Source: an uncultured Rhodospirillales bacterium (lineage in GTDB: Bacteria; Pseudomonadota; Alphaproteobacteria; Acetobacterales; Acetobacteraceae). From it: a stretch of 64,000 nucleotides of DNA. Position 1 is the stretch's first letter, and every line of letters starts with the position of its first letter. The position numbers and the translations under genes are program-made. The stretch lies in NCBI GenBank assembly GCA_903823665.1, contig CAIJTR010000062.1, forward strand, positions 1-64,000, given 5' to 3'. Of the stretch, positions 8,174 to 16,493 are shown one piece after another. The notes beneath the pieces were generated by a model. It made no database searches. It had not been told where the DNA came from and saw nothing but the letters and a program-made list of their open reading frames with translations.

Positions 8174-9175
8174 ATGCACCCGCTCTACCTCACCTATCTC
8201 AACCGCTTCGACATCGAGGCCCTCGCCATCACCAATGACGAAATCCTCGAAGCCATCGAGAGCAGCCTCGCCATCCAGGGCCGTGGGGAGGCGGTGATCG
8301 AGCCGCGTATGCATCTCGAACCCGGCGTCGCCCGCGGCCATTTCAACGTCCTGCGCGGCGCATTGAAGGAACCCATCGACTACGCCGGCGTGAAGGTCGT
8401 CGGCGACTTCGTAGACAACTACAAATTAGGTTTCCCCTCCGAACTCGCAGTCCTACTCCTGATGGACCCACGCATGGGCGCACCCCGCGCCATTCTCGAC
8501 GCCAGCGGCATCACCGACATGCGCACCGGTGCCATGACAGCCGTGGGCGCCAAATACCTCGCCCGCAAGAACTCCAAGGTGCTCGGCCATATCGGCGCAC
8601 GCGGCAGCTCCTACTGGAACGTCCGCCTGCTCGACCACCTCTTCAACTTCGACGAAATCCGCGTTCATTCCCGCAGGCCAGAAAGCCGCGAGGCATTCGG
8701 CGAGAAGCTTGAGCGTGATCTCGGCAAAAAGATCATCGTCACGTCCGATTGGCAAAGCTGCATCGAGGGTGCGGACATCGTCGTCGAAGCCTCGCGCCTC
8801 GAAGCACCGGAGCCGATGCTACGCACCGAGTGGATCACGCCCGGTGCGTTCGTCGTGCCCTACGGCACCATGTCCGCCATCGAACTCTCCCTCACCGACA
8901 TCATGTCCAAGCTCATCGTCGATGACTGGGGCCAATGCAAAGGCGGCAAATTCGGCAGCCTGCGCGCCCATGTGGAGGCCGGCAAACTCTCCGAACAAAC
9001 GCTCTACGCCGAAATGGGCCAGATCGTCGCAGGCCTCAAACCCGGCCGGGAAAATGATGCGGAAACGATCCTGTTTTGGCATCGCGGCCTGTCACTGTCC
9101 GACATCGCCCTCGGCCACGCCATGCTGAAAAAAGGCGAACGGCTCGGCATCGGCCAAAGGCTCCGCTTCGCCTAA
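8174..9175 (+). CDS. Ornithine cyclodeaminase / mu-crystallin family oxidoreductase
   Basis: 333-residue NAD(P)-dependent protein of the OCD/mu-crystallin family, whose members deaminate ornithine cyclically or reduce cyclic and alpha-imino acids. Visible features are Arg45 in EPRMHL, the catalytic Lys74 in YAGVKVVG, the DMRTGAMTA motif with Arg117, and a Rossmann glycine motif GHIGARG (residues 138-144). AGGAG lies just before ATG 8174, and the gene follows the lyase by 15 bases, so they form one unit. The pairing suggests one enzyme makes or uses an amino/imino acid handled by the other. The exact substrate is not deducible; OCD names are often wrong for divergent members. Confidence 0.85.
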   Translation: MHPLYLTYLNRFDIEALAITNDEILEAIESSLAIQGRGEAVIEPRMHLEPGVARGHFNVLRGALKEPIDYAGVKVVGDFVDNYKLGFPSELAVLLLMDPRMGAPRAILDASGITDMRTGAMTAVGAKYLARKNSKVLGHIGARGSSYWNVRLLDHLFNFDEIRVHSRRPESREAFGEKLERDLGKKIIVTSDWQSCIEGADIVVEASRLEAPEPMLRTEWITPGAFVVPYGTMSAIELSLTDIMSKLIVDDWGQCKGGKFGSLRAHVEAGKLSEQTLYAEMGQIVAGLKPGRENDAETILFWHRGLSLSDIALGHAMLKKGERLGIGQRLRFA

Positions 9176-9178
9176 CCG

Positions 9179-9946
9179 CTATTTTCCAAACGGCCAGATG
9201 AACTGTCCCGGCAAATTGGCCGGGACTGGCGTATCCACCCCATACGCCTCAGGCCAAGCCGATTTCGGCAAATAATACGTGCCGAAAATCCGGTCCATCA
9301 TCGGCAACATCGCCGCATAGTTACGGTTCACCACGCCGCCACTCGTGTGGTGCCAGTGATGAAACGCCGGTGTGGTGATCAAAAGCCGAAGCGGACGCAT
9401 CTCCCGCCGCAGATTGGCGTGGATCAGAAAGCTCCAGAATGTGCCAACAAGCGTGATGAAAAGCCCGATCATCCCACCAGAAGTCGACGCCGGGTTGGCA
9501 AGGCCAAGTGCATAAACCGGCATCAGCGTCACCATTCGCGCGATGAACAAATCAACTGGGTGGCCGCGTGTGTTGACCTGAAAATCCATACTCTCCGCGC
9601 TGTGATGGATCGCATGGAACCGCCACAAAAACGGCACCTCATGGCTCAGCCGATGGATCCAATAATAGAACACCTCACCGACCACCAACCCGGGCACGGC
9701 GCAAGCCATAATGTGCGCAGCATAAGCCGCCATACCCAGCGGCACAGCAACAATCGCGGTCACCACCGTGTTTTTGATGAAGTAATAGGCCGGATCAACC
9801 ATGATCTGACGACGCCAGATCTTCTGCGAACGCAGCGCAAACAGGCGTTCAAGTGGCACAAAAACTGCGCTCAGGAGTGTCAGCCAAATAAGGAGCCGGC
9901 CCTGGCTGAGCACCCAGACCGGCATGTCATGCACAAAATCGCTCAT
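9179..9946 (-). CDS. Sterol desaturase / fatty acid hydroxylase family membrane protein
   Basis: 255-residue membrane di-iron enzyme that would hydroxylate or desaturate a lipid. The histidine clusters are intact: HRLSH (98-102), HAIHH (111-115), His176 in LIHANL and HHWHH (196-200). About four hydrophobic segments surround them. ATG 9946 has GAGG six bases upstream. Its stop lies three bases beyond the convergent OCD gene's stop, with no terminator visible in between. Possible lipids include hopanoids, fatty acids or ornithine lipids; nothing nearby decides this. Confidence 0.85.
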   Translation of the reverse strand: MSDFVHDMPVWVLSQGRLLIWLTLLSAVFVPLERLFALRSQKIWRRQIMVDPAYYFIKNTVVTAIVAVPLGMAAYAAHIMACAVPGLVVGEVFYYWIHRLSHEVPFLWRFHAIHHSAESMDFQVNTRGHPVDLFIARMVTLMPVYALGLANPASTSGGMIGLFITLVGTFWSFLIHANLRREMRPLRLLITTPAFHHWHHTSGGVVNRNYAAMLPMMDRIFGTYYLPKSAWPEAYGVDTPVPANLPGQFIWPFGK

Positions 9947-9986
9947 GCAAACCTCAAAGCCTGCGCGGCAATTGCGCCGCCTCGTC

Positions 9987-10889
9987 TCAAGCCTTCTGGC
10001 GGCGACGCCACATTGCAAGGCTCACCGCAGCCAGGCCGACAAAGAACATGGCGAGGCTGGCAGGCACTGGGGCCTCAACGAGCGAAACGTCAGACAGCAA
10101 CACAACCGGCGGCAAGCCGTTGGGAGTTCCCAATGCGGTGAACGATTACACCTCACTGGCGGCCGTGGCCACGAACTGCAGCGACACCAAGCTCCAGCCA
10201 ACCGAGCTTTGTGCAGCGGTCGTCATCAGCGGCGAAGTGGCCGTCGAACTGCCCAGGCTCACCCGCCACCGTTCCGTGGTCGCACCGTAGAAACTATATT
10301 CCTCAGCCGCCGCTTGGTAGAAAGACAGGTCATAGATGGAGCCCGGATTTAGGCCGTTGATCGTTTGCGATAGCGTCGATGTGTGGTTTGAATCTCCATC
10401 GATCGCGACAACATTGCCGCCACCGGGTGATGCCAACGTTGAGCCAAGAACATTGTTCCAGTAGAGCCCAATTCCCGGCGAGTAGCCGAAGTTGAATTGC
10501 GAAATCACCACCTTGCCACCAGATTTGATCGCGGCAATGTCAGTTCCGAACAGCAAGGTCGACGGAGCATTGGTGCCTTGGCAGCCAAAGGTTGGGCAGG
10601 TGGTCGTCCAATTGGTCAATGCCGATGTACAGTTTGACGTGCCACCCGGACTTGGGACGGCGCAAAGATAGGTGTCCTGTGTGGCACTCGTGTTCTGGAA
10701 CGTTCCGTCCGTGATAAGGTCAACCGGCAGCGCTTGGGCCTGCGGTACCGTCAATCCAAACGCAATAATGCCCACGGCAACAAGTCGCACAAACACATGC
10801 AATTTAAGATGAGAACTTCCAGCCAGCAGGGCCATACCGTGCCCTACCATATTCCGAAAATAGAAAAACATCAGACGCATCTCACCCAT
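9987..10889 (-). pseudogene. PEP-CTERM-type secreted protein interrupted by an in-frame stop
   Basis: The first 247 codons encode a secreted protein: a signal peptide (hydrophobic VRLVAVGIIAFGLTV, cleavage near AQA-LPV), then a Ser/Thr/Gly-rich domain starting DLITDGTFQNTS, with several Cys. A TAA at 10146-10148 follows FVATAASEV. The same frame then stays open for 52 more codons, through SFTALGTPNGLPPVVLLSD to a typical PEP-CTERM sorting tail: APVPAS, a hydrophobic helix and terminal RRRQKA, ending at TGA 9987. The stop therefore removes exactly the sorting/anchoring signal. A point mutation (TTA to TAA fits), a sequencing error or readthrough could explain it. An exact start cannot be fixed; ATG 10835 is also possible. 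Confidence 0.75.
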
Positions 10890-11043
10890 TGATCCAGATG
10901 AGCGGAACTAGTTGCAGATTGATATTATTTTTATATACAAATTGTTTGAAAAACGCTATTTTTATTCCAGATCAATTTTATAAAGTATATTTTCATAAAT
11001 CCGATTGACGTTTTATAAAATCATTTTATTTCATGCTATTGGA
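10890..11043. other. AT-rich intergenic stretch upstream of the PEP-CTERM gene
   Basis: From about 10917 to 11040 the DNA is dominated by A and T runs, far from the composition of all neighbours. No gene is visible. It lies upstream of the broken PEP-CTERM gene and after the end of the molybdenum-enzyme operon, so it may hold a promoter or a nucleoid-protein (H-NS/MucR-like) silencing region of a transferred gene. No clean -35/-10 pair can be assigned. Confidence 0.5.
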
Positions 11044-11081
11044 GAAAAACAACGCGATCCGCCCGGCCAATGACCGGGCGG
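11044..11081 (-). terminator. Rho-independent terminator of the paoABC-like operon
   Basis: CCGCCCGG (11059-11066) pairs with CCGGGCGG (11074-11081) around a seven-base loop. In the leftward direction of transcription the stem is followed within about ten bases by a TTGTTTTT run. It begins nine bases after the stop of the molybdenum subunit gene. Confidence 0.7.
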
Positions 11082-11089
11082 GCCAGCAA

Positions 11090-13342
11090 TCAGAGCAGCC
11101 GATCCAGCGTAATCGGGAAGCTTCGCACACGAATACCCGTGGCGTGCCACACCGCGTTGGCAATCGCCCCCACCGTGCCGGTGATGCCAATCTCGCCCAC
11201 ACCCTTGATGCCAAGGGCGTTCACATGCTCGTCGCGCTCCTCCACCATAATCGCTTCAATGCTCGGTACATCGGCATTCACGCTGACATGATACTCGCCG
11301 AAATTGGCGTTCATCACCCGGCCCGAGCGCTTGTCGGTCACCGCATGTTCATGCAGCGCGAAAGAAACGCCCCAGATCATGCCGCCATAATACTGGCTCT
11401 GCACCATACGCGGATTGACGATGGTACCAGCGGCAAACGCGCCGACCAGCCGCGTCACCCGAATTTGGCCGAAATCCGGGTCCACCTTCACCTCGGCAAA
11501 CACCGCCCCATGCGCGTGCATGGCGTAGCTGGAGCGCAAGACCGGATCGCCCGCCCCGGTGCCCATGCCCTCAATGTCATCCAACCCGGCGCGCGCCAGA
11601 ATCTCGCCGTAGCTCTCGCTGCGCGCCTCATCATCGCGCCGATATAGCCGCCCAGCCCGCGCAATCACGCCCGCATTGCCCGCCCCAAACAACGGCGACC
11701 GCGCATCGTTCATGGCGAGATCAGCAAGCTTGCCAATCACATCCGCCCCCGCCCCATCAATGGCAGCACCGGCGGTGGCCGTATGCGCGGATCCACCAGC
11801 AATCCCCGCATCCGGCATGTGCGATGCGCCGGAGCGGAATTCGATCTGATCCAGCTCCAACCCAAGCGCGTCAGCCGCAATCTGCGCCAGCCCCGTCCAG
11901 GCTCCCTGCCCCATATCGTGCGCCCCAATCTCCAACACGCCGGTGCCATCGCGCAGCAGCCGGGCGCGGGCCTGCCCCTGGAACATCAGTGCCGGGAAGA
12001 CCGCCGTCCCCATGCCCCAGCCCACCAACATGCCATCGGCATCGCGCATCTGCCGTGGCTCCATCGGCCGCTTCGCCCAACCAAAACGTGCAGCCCCCTG
12101 CTCGTAGCACTCACGCAGCGCCTTGGACGAGAACGGCTTGCCCGTGGTTGGTTCATATTCGGCGTAGTTCGCCAGACGGAACACCAGCGGATCCATCCCG
12201 CAGGCCAGCGCCATCTCGTCAATCGCACTCTCCAGCGCCGCACTGCCAGGAGCCTCGCCAGGGGCGCGCATGAACATCGGCGTTCCCGTGTCCAGCCGCA
12301 CCGCGTCGTGCGACGTCGCAATCGCCGGGCTCGCATACAGCGAGTGCGAGGAATTGGCGGCAGGCTCAAAGAAATCATCAAACGAACTCGTCGCCGTCCG
12401 CGCATGATGGCTCAGCGCCGTCAGATGCCCGGTCCCGTCAGTGCCCATTCGCAACGTCTGGCGCGTCGGCGCACGATGGCCAACCGGCCCGAACATCTGC
12501 TCGCGCTTCAGCACCAACTTCACCGGCCGGCCCACCAGCTTCGCCGCCATAATGCCCAAAATCTGCGGCCCCACGCCGAGTGCCTTGGAGCCGAAGCCGC
12601 CGCCCAGATGTGGGCTGCGAATAGCGATGTTCTCGGCGGGAATGCCGAACAGCCCGGCAATCCGCCCCTGCGTCATCGCAAAACCCTGAGTCGGCATGTC
12701 GATCGAAAGCGTGTTGCCCTGCCACTCCACCACAATGGAATGCGGCTCCATCGCATTGTGATACTGCGCTGGCGTGTCATAGGTGGCCTCCATCTTGACG
12801 ACCGCCGCATCAAGCCCGCCTTCCACGTCGCCATGGCTCTCAGACGCCGTGTGACCAGCGCCAACAGCGGCCGGGACGAAGCTGTCATCAGCACCCAGAT
12901 CGGTTCGTGCCGGCTCAACCTCATAGGTCGGGGCGAGCAGCGCCGCACCCTCGGTCGCGGCCTCCAACGTCTCGGCCACCACCACTGCAATCGGCTGATG
13001 GTGATACCGCACGCGGTCGTTCTGCAGCAGATCAAGACGGAACATAAAGCCGTGCAGCTTGGCATCCGGGTCCATCGCAAGCGGAGGCGCATTGGCTGGT
13101 GTCATCACCTCGATCACCCCGGGATGCGCGCGGGCAGCGTCCACGTTCAGCGAGGTCACGCGTCCACGTGCCACATCACTGCCCGCAATCGCGGCATAGA
13201 CCATACCAGCAGGGTGATTATCGGCGGCAAAACGCGCCGCACCGGTCGTCTTCAACACGCCCTCACGACGCGTCAAATTCTGCCCGATGCTGGAGCCCAT
13301 ACGCATATGCGTGGGTCGGGCCGGGAGCGTGATGTCAGACAT
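11090..13342 (-). CDS. paoC: Molybdenum-binding subunit of periplasmic-type aldehyde dehydrogenase (PaoC-like)
   Basis: 750-residue xanthine oxidase family large subunit carrying the molybdopterin cofactor, where the aldehyde or heterocycle is oxidised. The cofactor loop HLGGGFGSK and the catalytic Glu717 in IKGVGEIGITG are present, along with QGAWTGLAQIAADALGL in the C-terminal half. ATG 13342 (GGAG upstream) overlaps the FAD-subunit stop by eight bases. Subunit order and the iron-sulfur FAD subunit match E. coli PaoABC rather than classical XDH, so an aromatic aldehyde is a reasonable substrate class. No Tat signal is seen here; in E. coli the small subunit carries it. Confidence 0.88.
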   Translation of the reverse strand: MSDITLPARPTHMRMGSSIGQNLTRREGVLKTTGAARFAADNHPAGMVYAAIAGSDVARGRVTSLNVDAARAHPGVIEVMTPANAPPLAMDPDAKLHGFMFRLDLLQNDRVRYHHQPIAVVVAETLEAATEGAALLAPTYEVEPARTDLGADDSFVPAAVGAGHTASESHGDVEGGLDAAVVKMEATYDTPAQYHNAMEPHSIVVEWQGNTLSIDMPTQGFAMTQGRIAGLFGIPAENIAIRSPHLGGGFGSKALGVGPQILGIMAAKLVGRPVKLVLKREQMFGPVGHRAPTRQTLRMGTDGTGHLTALSHHARTATSSFDDFFEPAANSSHSLYASPAIATSHDAVRLDTGTPMFMRAPGEAPGSAALESAIDEMALACGMDPLVFRLANYAEYEPTTGKPFSSKALRECYEQGAARFGWAKRPMEPRQMRDADGMLVGWGMGTAVFPALMFQGQARARLLRDGTGVLEIGAHDMGQGAWTGLAQIAADALGLELDQIEFRSGASHMPDAGIAGGSAHTATAGAAIDGAGADVIGKLADLAMNDARSPLFGAGNAGVIARAGRLYRRDDEARSESYGEILARAGLDDIEGMGTGAGDPVLRSSYAMHAHGAVFAEVKVDPDFGQIRVTRLVGAFAAGTIVNPRMVQSQYYGGMIWGVSFALHEHAVTDKRSGRVMNANFGEYHVSVNADVPSIEAIMVEERDEHVNALGIKGVGEIGITGTVGAIANAVWHATGIRVRSFPITLDRLL

Positions 13343-14384
13343 GAGCGGCGGCTCCTGAAAAAGGTGACGCGGGAAGCGCAGGCACACGATCCGGCGTGCC
13401 AGCCGCAGCAAGACCCAGCGCGCGGGTGACAATCCGGCGCGCCAGTTCAATCTTGAACGCGTTGCCTCCAGAAGGGGTCGCATCGGCCAATGCCAAGGCG
13501 GCAGCAGCACGAAAATACGAGGCATCAGCGGGCTTGCCCACCAGCGAAGCCTCCGCCGCCCGCGCCCGCCACGGCTTCAGCGCCACACCACCCAGCGCGA
13601 TCCGCGCCTCCACAATCACGCCACCCTCCAGTCGCAACGAAGCCGCAGCCGAGGCCACCGCAAACGCGTAAGACGTGCGCTCGCGCACCTTCAAATAACG
13701 CGTGTGGCCAGCAAACCCAGCCGCATCGGCAGGCAACCTTACACCGGTGATGATCTCACCCGGCACCAGCACAGTCTCGCGCTCCGGTGTGGACCCCGGC
13801 AGCAGATGAAACGCCTCCAGCGTCACCTCCCGCTGCCCTGCCGGACCATCGATTTCAACAACGGCATCGAGTGCCACCAGCGGCACGCAGAAATCCGACG
13901 GATGCGTAGCGATGCAATGCTCGCTCCAGCCGAGAACAGCGTGCAGCCGGTTCTCACCGCCACGCGCATCACAGCCGGTGCCAGGTGCCCGCTTGTTGCA
14001 GGCACTCGCCGTGTCAAAGAAATACGCACACCGCGTCCGCTGCAGCAGATTGCCCGCCGTCGTCGCAGCATTGCGAAGCTGCGCGGAAGCACCCGACAAA
14101 ATCGCCTCCGCCACCGACGGATACCGCTTGGCAAAATCTCGGTCATACGCAAGGTCAGCATTGCGCACCAATGCGCCGATCCGCACCGCGCCGTCGTCCA
14201 GATGCTCAATCCGGTCGAGCTCCGGCAGACGACTGATATCGACCAGATGCGCAGGCCGAGCGATGCCGCCCTTCATCAAATCCATCAGATTGGTGCCGCC
14301 CGCCAGGAACACCGAGCCCTCAGCGGCACCCGCTGAAATCGCCTCTGCCAGCGTGGCCGGGCGTGCATATTCAAAGCGGTTCAT
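13335..14384 (-). CDS. paoB: FAD- and [4Fe-4S]-binding subunit of the aldehyde dehydrogenase (PaoB-like)
   Basis: 349-residue middle subunit that passes electrons from the iron-sulfur subunit to FAD. The FAD loop is FLAGGTNLMDLMKGG (about 26-40), and QLRNAATTAGNLLQRTR marks the second flavin contact. Four cysteines (119, 129, 138 and 157, in RCAYFFD, ACNKR, TGCDA and EHCIA) match the extra 4Fe-4S cluster insertion known from E. coli PaoB. ATG 14384 overlaps the small-subunit stop as ATGA. Confidence 0.9.
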   Translation of the reverse strand: MNRFEYARPATLAEAISAGAAEGSVFLAGGTNLMDLMKGGIARPAHLVDISRLPELDRIEHLDDGAVRIGALVRNADLAYDRDFAKRYPSVAEAILSGASAQLRNAATTAGNLLQRTRCAYFFDTASACNKRAPGTGCDARGGENRLHAVLGWSEHCIATHPSDFCVPLVALDAVVEIDGPAGQREVTLEAFHLLPGSTPERETVLVPGEIITGVRLPADAAGFAGHTRYLKVRERTSYAFAVASAAASLRLEGGVIVEARIALGGVALKPWRARAAEASLVGKPADASYFRAAAALALADATPSGGNAFKIELARRIVTRALGLAAAGTPDRVPALPASPFSGAAAHV

Positions 14385-14878
14385 GCCGCGTCCCTCCGAC
14401 TCGCATCGTTCATATTTCGCTCGGCCTCCAGCACCGCCTCGGTGATGCCAATATAGGCCCCGCAACGGCACAGATTGCCGCTCATGCCCTCGCGCACCCG
14501 CTCCGGATCGCCGTCCGTCTGGCCCTCATGGATCAGCCCGATGGCGCTCATGATCTGCCCGGGCGTGCAGAAGCCGCACTGAAACCCGTCATGCGCGATG
14601 AACGCCGCCTGCACCGGATGCAGCACGTCCCCCTGCGCCACGCCCTCAATGGTCAAAATCTCCGCACCGTCGAGACTGACGGCCAATGCGAGGCAGGAAT
14701 TGACCCGCCTTCCGTTGACCAGAACCGTGCAGGCCCCGCACTGGCCACGATCACAGCCTTTCTTCGCCCCTGTCAGATCCAGCCGCTCGCGCAGCAGATC
14801 GAGCAGCGTCACGCGCGGATCGTCCAGCGGAATACTGCGTTGGGTGCCATTGATCCTAAGCTGGATTGACAGGCTCAT
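14381..14878 (-). CDS. paoA: [2Fe-2S] subunit of the aldehyde dehydrogenase (PaoA-like)
   Basis: 165-residue two-domain ferredoxin subunit. The plant-type cluster cysteines are 42, 47, 50 and 62 (KGCDRGQCGACTVL ... NSC); the second cluster uses 101, 104, 137 and 139 (QCGFCTPGQ ... NLCRCG). There is no Tat signal in front of MSLSIQLRING, unlike E. coli PaoA, so this complex may be cytoplasmic. It is first in the operon, with GGAG before ATG 14878 and a promoter overlapped by the TetR operator at 14917-14933. Confidence 0.92.
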   Translation of the reverse strand: MSLSIQLRINGTQRSIPLDDPRVTLLDLLRERLDLTGAKKGCDRGQCGACTVLVNGRRVNSCLALAVSLDGAEILTIEGVAQGDVLHPVQAAFIAHDGFQCGFCTPGQIMSAIGLIHEGQTDGDPERVREGMSGNLCRCGAYIGITEAVLEAERNMNDASRRDAA

Positions 14879-14911
14879 GCGATACTCCGATCAAATCTGG
14901 TGTTGTCAAAT

Positions 14912-14939
14912 GATATACGGAGGCACCCTCCGTTTACAA
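14912..14939 (-). promoter_or_regulatory. paoABC promoter with TetR operator in its spacer
   Basis: On the minus strand TTGTAA (14934-14939) and TATATC (14912-14917) are separated by 16 bases. A perfect inverted repeat, ACGGAGG-CAC-CCTCCGT (14917-14933), fills that spacer. A TetR dimer on it would block RNA polymerase directly. The site also lies just before the tetR start chosen here, which would give autoregulation. Promoter assignment is by eye. Confidence 0.6.
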
Positions 14940-14944
14940 GAGGC

Positions 14945-15532
14945 GTGATCCTGGACGAGTTCGTCATACCGCAAAAACCACGCAGGCCGCGCGCAGATAG
15001 CGTGCGCAACCGCCAGCGTGTGCTCGAAGCGGCCAAAGCCATCTTCGCCGCCGGTGGACCAGACGCAAGCCTGGAGGCGGTGGCACGCGAGGCCAGCGTC
15101 GGCATCGGCACGCTTTATCGTCACTTCCCCACACGGCACGACCTGTTCGAGGCGGTCTATCGCCAGGAGGTCGAACAGCTCGTCAGCCTCGCATCCCAGC
15201 TGGAGGCCGATCCCTCCCCGCTCCAGGCCCTGCGCACATGGCTGCACGCGCAGGTCGAATTCGTCGCCACCAAGAAAGGCATGTCCACGGCCCTTGCCGT
15301 CGCCGTCTCCGCCTCGTCCGAGCTCACGCGCCACTCCGTCGACCAACTCGGCCGGGCTCTCGAACGCCTGCTCCAACGCGCCATCGACGCCGGCGAAATC
15401 CGCTCCGACATCAACGCGGAGGACGTGCTGCGCGCCATCGTTGGCCTCTGCTACACGCACGAATCCGCCGGCTGGCAATCTCGCGTCATCCGCCTCGTGG
15501 ACGTGTTCCTTGACGGTATGCGCCGGACCTAG
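14945..15532 (+). CDS. TetR-family transcriptional repressor
   Basis: About 195-residue repressor. The N-terminal helix-turn-helix spans roughly residues 15-60 and contains LEAVAREASVGIGTLYRHFP, a textbook TetR recognition helix; the rest is a helical ligand-binding domain. It is divergent from paoABC and next to a perfect operator, so it probably senses an aldehyde or other toxic substrate and represses the dehydrogenase. GTG 14945 was chosen because the longer frame from GTG 14900 would run through the operator; the initiation codon is uncertain. Confidence 0.85.
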   Translation: MILDEFVIPQKPRRPRADSVRNRQRVLEAAKAIFAAGGPDASLEAVAREASVGIGTLYRHFPTRHDLFEAVYRQEVEQLVSLASQLEADPSPLQALRTWLHAQVEFVATKKGMSTALAVAVSASSELTRHSVDQLGRALERLLQRAIDAGEIRSDINAEDVLRAIVGLCYTHESAGWQSRVIRLVDVFLDGMRRT

Positions 15533-15738
15533 CGCTTGCGCGCCCGCCGCACGGCGCTCTCAACCAAAATCCCAGCGAGCCCCGCGAACAGCAGCAATGC
15601 CGGCAGCGGATCAGGCAAGCCGAGCCGTGGCAGCACCAGTGCCGCAATCAGCACCCACACCAAAATCGCCACCGCAAAACCCACATCATCGACGAACAGG
15701 CCGATGAACTCTGCGCCAACCGTCTTGAGCCACTCCAT
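15529..15738 (-). CDS. Small membrane protein, unknown function
   Basis: 69 residues starting MEWLKTVGAEFIG. One or two hydrophobic stretches (VGFAVAILVWVLIAALVL and LPALLLFAGLAGILV) and a basic tail (RRARKR) suggest an inner-membrane protein. Its ATG shares a base with the stop of the ExxE membrane protein gene, making it the last gene of the ABC operon. The stop overlaps the convergent tetR stop by four bases. No family recognised. Confidence 0.6.
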   Translation of the reverse strand: MEWLKTVGAEFIGLFVDDVGFAVAILVWVLIAALVLPRLGLPDPLPALLLFAGLAGILVESAVRRARKR

Positions 15739-16493
15739 CACGCAACCCCCGCCAGACGCCGCGCGCGGCACATCGATACCGCCCCAAACGCCGCCGCCAG
15801 AAAACCAGCCAACAGCCCCAGCAGCGACCAATCGGCACCCGGCCATTCCAGCCCAGCGCCCTCGCCCACCCAGAACGTGCCGAACGTGCTGAGCAGCACA
15901 CCCACCGTGAATTTCAGCGTGTTCTCCGGAATGGTGGAAACCGGCTTGTGCAGCACGAGGCCCAACGCCACCACCAGCAGCAACGCCGCAAGCGCCCCGA
16001 TGCTGGCGGGGATCAGCAGCCCACCGCCCGCGGCCCCCATCGCCACGATGATGAACACCACCTCGATGCCTTCCACCATCGTGATCTTGAACGAGGTCGC
16101 CACCGCCACCCGGTCCCAGCCCTGCGTCACACGGGCGAACCCCTTGAGTGTCGCCACCTCCTTCTCGAACAACGCGTCCTCATCATGCAGCGCCAGCACG
16201 CCCGCCGCCCGCAGGATCGCCTTGCGCAGCCAGCGCATCCCGAACAGCAGCAACAACGTGCCCACGCCCAGCTGCACCACATCCAGCGGAATGCGCGTCA
16301 AAGCCGGGCCGAGCACCACCACGATCACCAGCAACACCAGCAGCGCCAACCCGGTGCCGCCCAATGCACCCTTCCAGCCGCGCACCGCACCCACGGCCAA
16401 CACCACCGTCAGCGCCTCGATGAACTCCACCAATGACGCCAAAAACCCGGCGAGCATGGTGGGTGCCGCATGGCCCCAATCGATTGCGAACAT
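15738..16493 (-). CDS. COG4280-like integral membrane protein with two ExxE motifs
   Basis: 251-residue, mostly hydrophobic protein with about six or seven membrane spans. Two acidic motifs sit in equivalent positions of two halves: EFIEALTVV (Glu23, Glu26) and EGIEVVFII (Glu141, Glu144). Paired ExxE helices are characteristic of metal/cation permeases such as FTR1 (REGLE) and GDT1, so cation transport is a fair guess. The ATG shares one base with the ATPase stop, tying it to the ABC importer. It lacks the Arg of the FTR1 REGLE motif. Function is unproven. Confidence 0.65.
   Translation of the reverse strand: MFAIDWGHAAPTMLAGFLASLVEFIEALTVVLAVGAVRGWKGALGGTGLALLVLLVIVVVLGPALTRIPLDVVQLGVGTLLLLFGMRWLRKAILRAAGVLALHDEDALFEKEVATLKGFARVTQGWDRVAVATSFKITMVEGIEVVFIIVAMGAAGGGLLIPASIGALAALLLVVALGLVLHKPVSTIPENTLKFTVGVLLSTFGTFWVGEGAGLEWPGADWSLLGLLAGFLAAAFGAVSMCRARRLAGVA

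Noticed and set aside
9987-10148. Frameshift as the cause of the broken PEP-CTERM gene
   Set aside because: The sorting tail is in the same frame as the upstream part; only a stop codon lies between them.
11783-13429. A 548-codon open frame on the plus strand
   Set aside because: Antisense to the molybdenum subunit gene, whose motifs and subunit context are unambiguous.
14900-14944. GTG 14900 as the tetR start
   Set aside because: The added 15 residues would be encoded across the perfect operator and paoA promoter; the later GTG 14945 is more likely, though not proven.
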